A stretch of 64,000 nucleotides of DNA, from NCBI GenBank assembly GCA_011523845.1, contig WTFV01000204.1, positions 1 to 64,000 on the forward strand, in the 5' to 3' direction. The stretch is from Acidobacteriota bacterium (GTDB taxonomy: Bacteria; Acidobacteriota; Vicinamibacteria; Vicinamibacterales; UBA8438). The notes below the pieces were generated by a model. That model saw only the letters and a list, made by a program, of their open reading frames with translations, ran no database searches and was not told the DNA's origin. Shown piece after piece: positions 62,486-64,000 of this stretch (within the stretch, counting starts at the first letter, position 1; the number at the start of each line of letters is the position of its first letter). A program made the position numbers and the translations under genes.

Positions 62486-63391
62486 ATGGCAGTGCTCATC
62501 GACGAACGGACCCGCCTGCTGGTGCAGGGGCTGACGGGACGGGAGGGCACCTTCCACGCGCTCCAGGCGGCGCGCTACGGTACGACCGTGGTCGGCGGCG
62601 TCAGTCCCGGCAAGGGGGGCGCGACGCACGAAGGGTGGCCGGTCTTCGATACGGTGCGGGAAGCGGTCGACCGGACGGGGGCGAATGCGTCGGTGATCTT
62701 CGTTCCACCGCCGGCCGCGGCCGACGCCGTTCTGGAGGCCGCCGACGCCGGGATCGAGGTCGTCGTCTGCATCACCGAAGGGATCCCGACGCGGGACATG
62801 CTGCCGGTGATCGCGTTTCTGGACGGGCGTCGGACACGCCTGGTGGGGCCGAACTGTCCCGGCGTGCTGTCGGCCGGCAAGTCCAAGGCGGGCATCATCC
62901 CGGGGCACATCGGCAGCGAGGGGAGCGTCGGCGTCGTATCGCGGAGCGGGACGCTCACCTACGAGGCCATGCACCAGTTGACTCGACTCGGACTCGGTCA
63001 GACCACGTGCATCGGCATCGGCGGCGATCCGCTGATCGGGACGAGCTTCGTCGACGCGCTGCGGCTGTTCGCGGCCGACCGCGACACCGAGGCGGTGGTG
63101 CTCATCGGCGAGATCGGCGGCAGCGCCGAAGAGGACGCGGCCGCGTTCATCGCGGAGGGATTCGACAAGCCGGTCGTCGCCTTCGTCGCCGGGCAGACGG
63201 CGCCGCCCGGTCGTCGCATGGGACATGCGGGCGCGATCATCGCGGGCGGGGCGGGAACGGCGGCCGAGAAGCAGGCTGCGTTGCGCGCGGCCGGCGTGAC
63301 CGTCGTGGAGAGCCCCGCGGAGATCGGCGCCGCGATGGCCCGGAGACTCGGCGCGTCGGGCGGCCGGAGGACGGACGGCGCGCGGGGATGA
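62486..63391 (+). CDS. sucD: Succinyl-CoA synthetase alpha subunit
   Basis: CoA-binding subunit with the phosphohistidine. The 301-residue product has VQGLTGREGTFHALQAARYGT (split), VVGGVSPGKGG, CITEGIPTRDML, GPNCPGVLSAGKSKAGIIPG, SRSGTLTYEAM and the active-site RRMGHAGAIIAGGAGTA, with the phosphorylated His in GHAGAI. It is the partner of sucC directly upstream. Confidence 0.98.
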   Translation: MAVLIDERTRLLVQGLTGREGTFHALQAARYGTTVVGGVSPGKGGATHEGWPVFDTVREAVDRTGANASVIFVPPPAAADAVLEAADAGIEVVVCITEGIPTRDMLPVIAFLDGRRTRLVGPNCPGVLSAGKSKAGIIPGHIGSEGSVGVVSRSGTLTYEAMHQLTRLGLGQTTCIGIGGDPLIGTSFVDALRLFAADRDTEAVVLIGEIGGSAEEDAAAFIAEGFDKPVVAFVAGQTAPPGRRMGHAGAIIAGGAGTAAEKQAALRAAGVTVVESPAEIGAAMARRLGASGGRRTDGARG

Positions 63392-63529
63392 AGCCGGCGC
63401 GACCGCTCGCGTGATCGAGAGGGCCGGCGGAAGGCCGCCGAACGCGCCTCGTGCTAGTATTCGGGGTTGAACTGATGAAGAACAGGGCAGTGCTTGGAAG
63501 CCGCTGCCGCTCTCCACAGCCGAGGATGC

Positions 63530-64000
63530 ATGGCGCCTGCTGAAGTCGCGGTTCAAGAAGCTCCACTCGCTCGCAGCACCGGGCGAGTCGTCAACGATTT
63601 CAGCATTCAGGTGGCCACGGTCAACGGGTCGGGCAGCCAGACCGCCAACCTGGTGCTGCTGCGCTCCATCTTCCGGATGGGCGTGCCGGTTTCCGGCAAG
63701 AACCTGTTTCCGTCGAACATCGCGGGTCTGCCGACCTGGTTCACGATCCGCGCCAACAAGGACGGCTACATCGCCAGAAAGAAGGAGATCGACTTCCTGG
63801 TGGCGATGAATCCGGAGACCGCGCAGGAAGACGTGCTGTCGCTCGAGCCGGGGGCGGCGGTCGTGTACGACGAAGGGCTGGCCCTCGACAAGCTGCGCAA
63901 CGACCTGGTCTTCTACCCCGTGCCGTTCGACAAGCTCGTCGCGGGCGTCTGCACCGACGCGAAGCTCCGCCGGCTCGTGCGCAACATGATCTACGACGGC
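63530..64000 (+). CDS. korA: 2-oxoglutarate (2-oxoacid):ferredoxin oxidoreductase alpha subunit, 5' part
   Basis: The window ends inside this gene; 157 codons are visible from ATG 63530. The visible part is the gamma-type domain fused to the N-terminus of KorA-like alpha subunits: NDFSIQVATVNGSGSQTANLVLLRSIFRMG (split at TVNGSGSQTAN), VSGKNLFPSNIAGLPTWFTIR, NPETAQEDV. With icd, mdh and sucCD upstream, it should make succinyl-CoA from 2-oxoglutarate with ferredoxin as acceptor. A 138-bp gap with a small GC hairpin precedes it. Confidence 0.85.
   Translation, partial: MAPAEVAVQEAPLARSTGRVVNDFSIQVATVNGSGSQTANLVLLRSIFRMGVPVSGKNLFPSNIAGLPTWFTIRANKDGYIARKKEIDFLVAMNPETAQEDVLSLEPGAAVVYDEGLALDKLRNDLVFYPVPFDKLVAGVCTDAKLRRLVRNMIYDG

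Overview
The window is a dense (about 70 protein genes in 64 kb), very GC-rich bacterial chromosome segment made almost entirely of core genes. Lipid A/KDO genes (kdsA, kdsB, kdsD, lapB), LolA, two secretins and a pilMNOPQ cluster show a Gram-negative with an outer membrane and type IV pili. The frequent GTG/TTG starts, the TonB-domain fragment, the KorA-type 2-oxoglutarate oxidoreductase, the formiminotransferase and the overall gene content fit an acidobacterium (Vicinamibacteria-like). That placement is inference from content; no rRNA is present to confirm it.

Layout. 1-6.5 kb: TonB-domain fragment, groES-groEL with a promoter and a degenerate CIRCE-like operator, a Fis-type mini-regulator, purC, a flippase-like membrane protein, nrdR, and ftcD on the opposite strand. 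6.8-14.1 kb (+): pgpA-cinA-thpR, then gpsA-ftsY-ribD-ribE-ribBA. 14.2-20.2 kb (+): the signal-recognition/ribosome operon ffh-rpsP-khpA-rimM-trmD-rplS-rnhB-thiE-like-rodZ, with a good promoter in front of ffh. 20.2-28.8 kb: a GHMP kinase divergent from the cell-wall block nagZ-ldcA-mpl-pxpB-pxpC-murB-murA. 28.8-38.5 kb (-): TPR-secretin, lolA, an inactive-looking rhodanese, two threonine synthase paralogues around a tRNA-Ala(CGC), then frr-pyrH, tsf-rpsB and rpsI-rplM.

38.6-45.7 kb (+): pilM-N-O-P-Q, two putative exported proteins (one with PKD domains), an M24 aminopeptidase and a second thiE. 46.3-49.1 kb (-): two sodium-coupled amino acid transporters, divergent from folD. 50.2-56.5 kb (-): coaE, lapB, kdsD, kdsA, pyrG, kdsB, an LPS inner-core (KDO) supply and control group. 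56.6-64 kb: a PilP/GspC-like protein, serA (-), then the TCA-cycle run icd-mdh-sucC-sucD and the start of korA.

The most notable signals are small. A dispersed palindromic repeat forms the C-terminus of trmD and recurs between the rhodanese gene and lolA. A 23-bp tandem duplication creates an 8-codon relay ORF between ribE and ribBA. Two GTG genes have a TATAAT box exactly 6 nt before the start and look leaderless. AT-rich -10 boxes are shared back-to-back in divergent promoters. MurA carries Asp for the fosfomycin-target Cys. No CRISPR array, prophage, insertion sequence or defence island was seen, and no convincing unknown multi-gene system.
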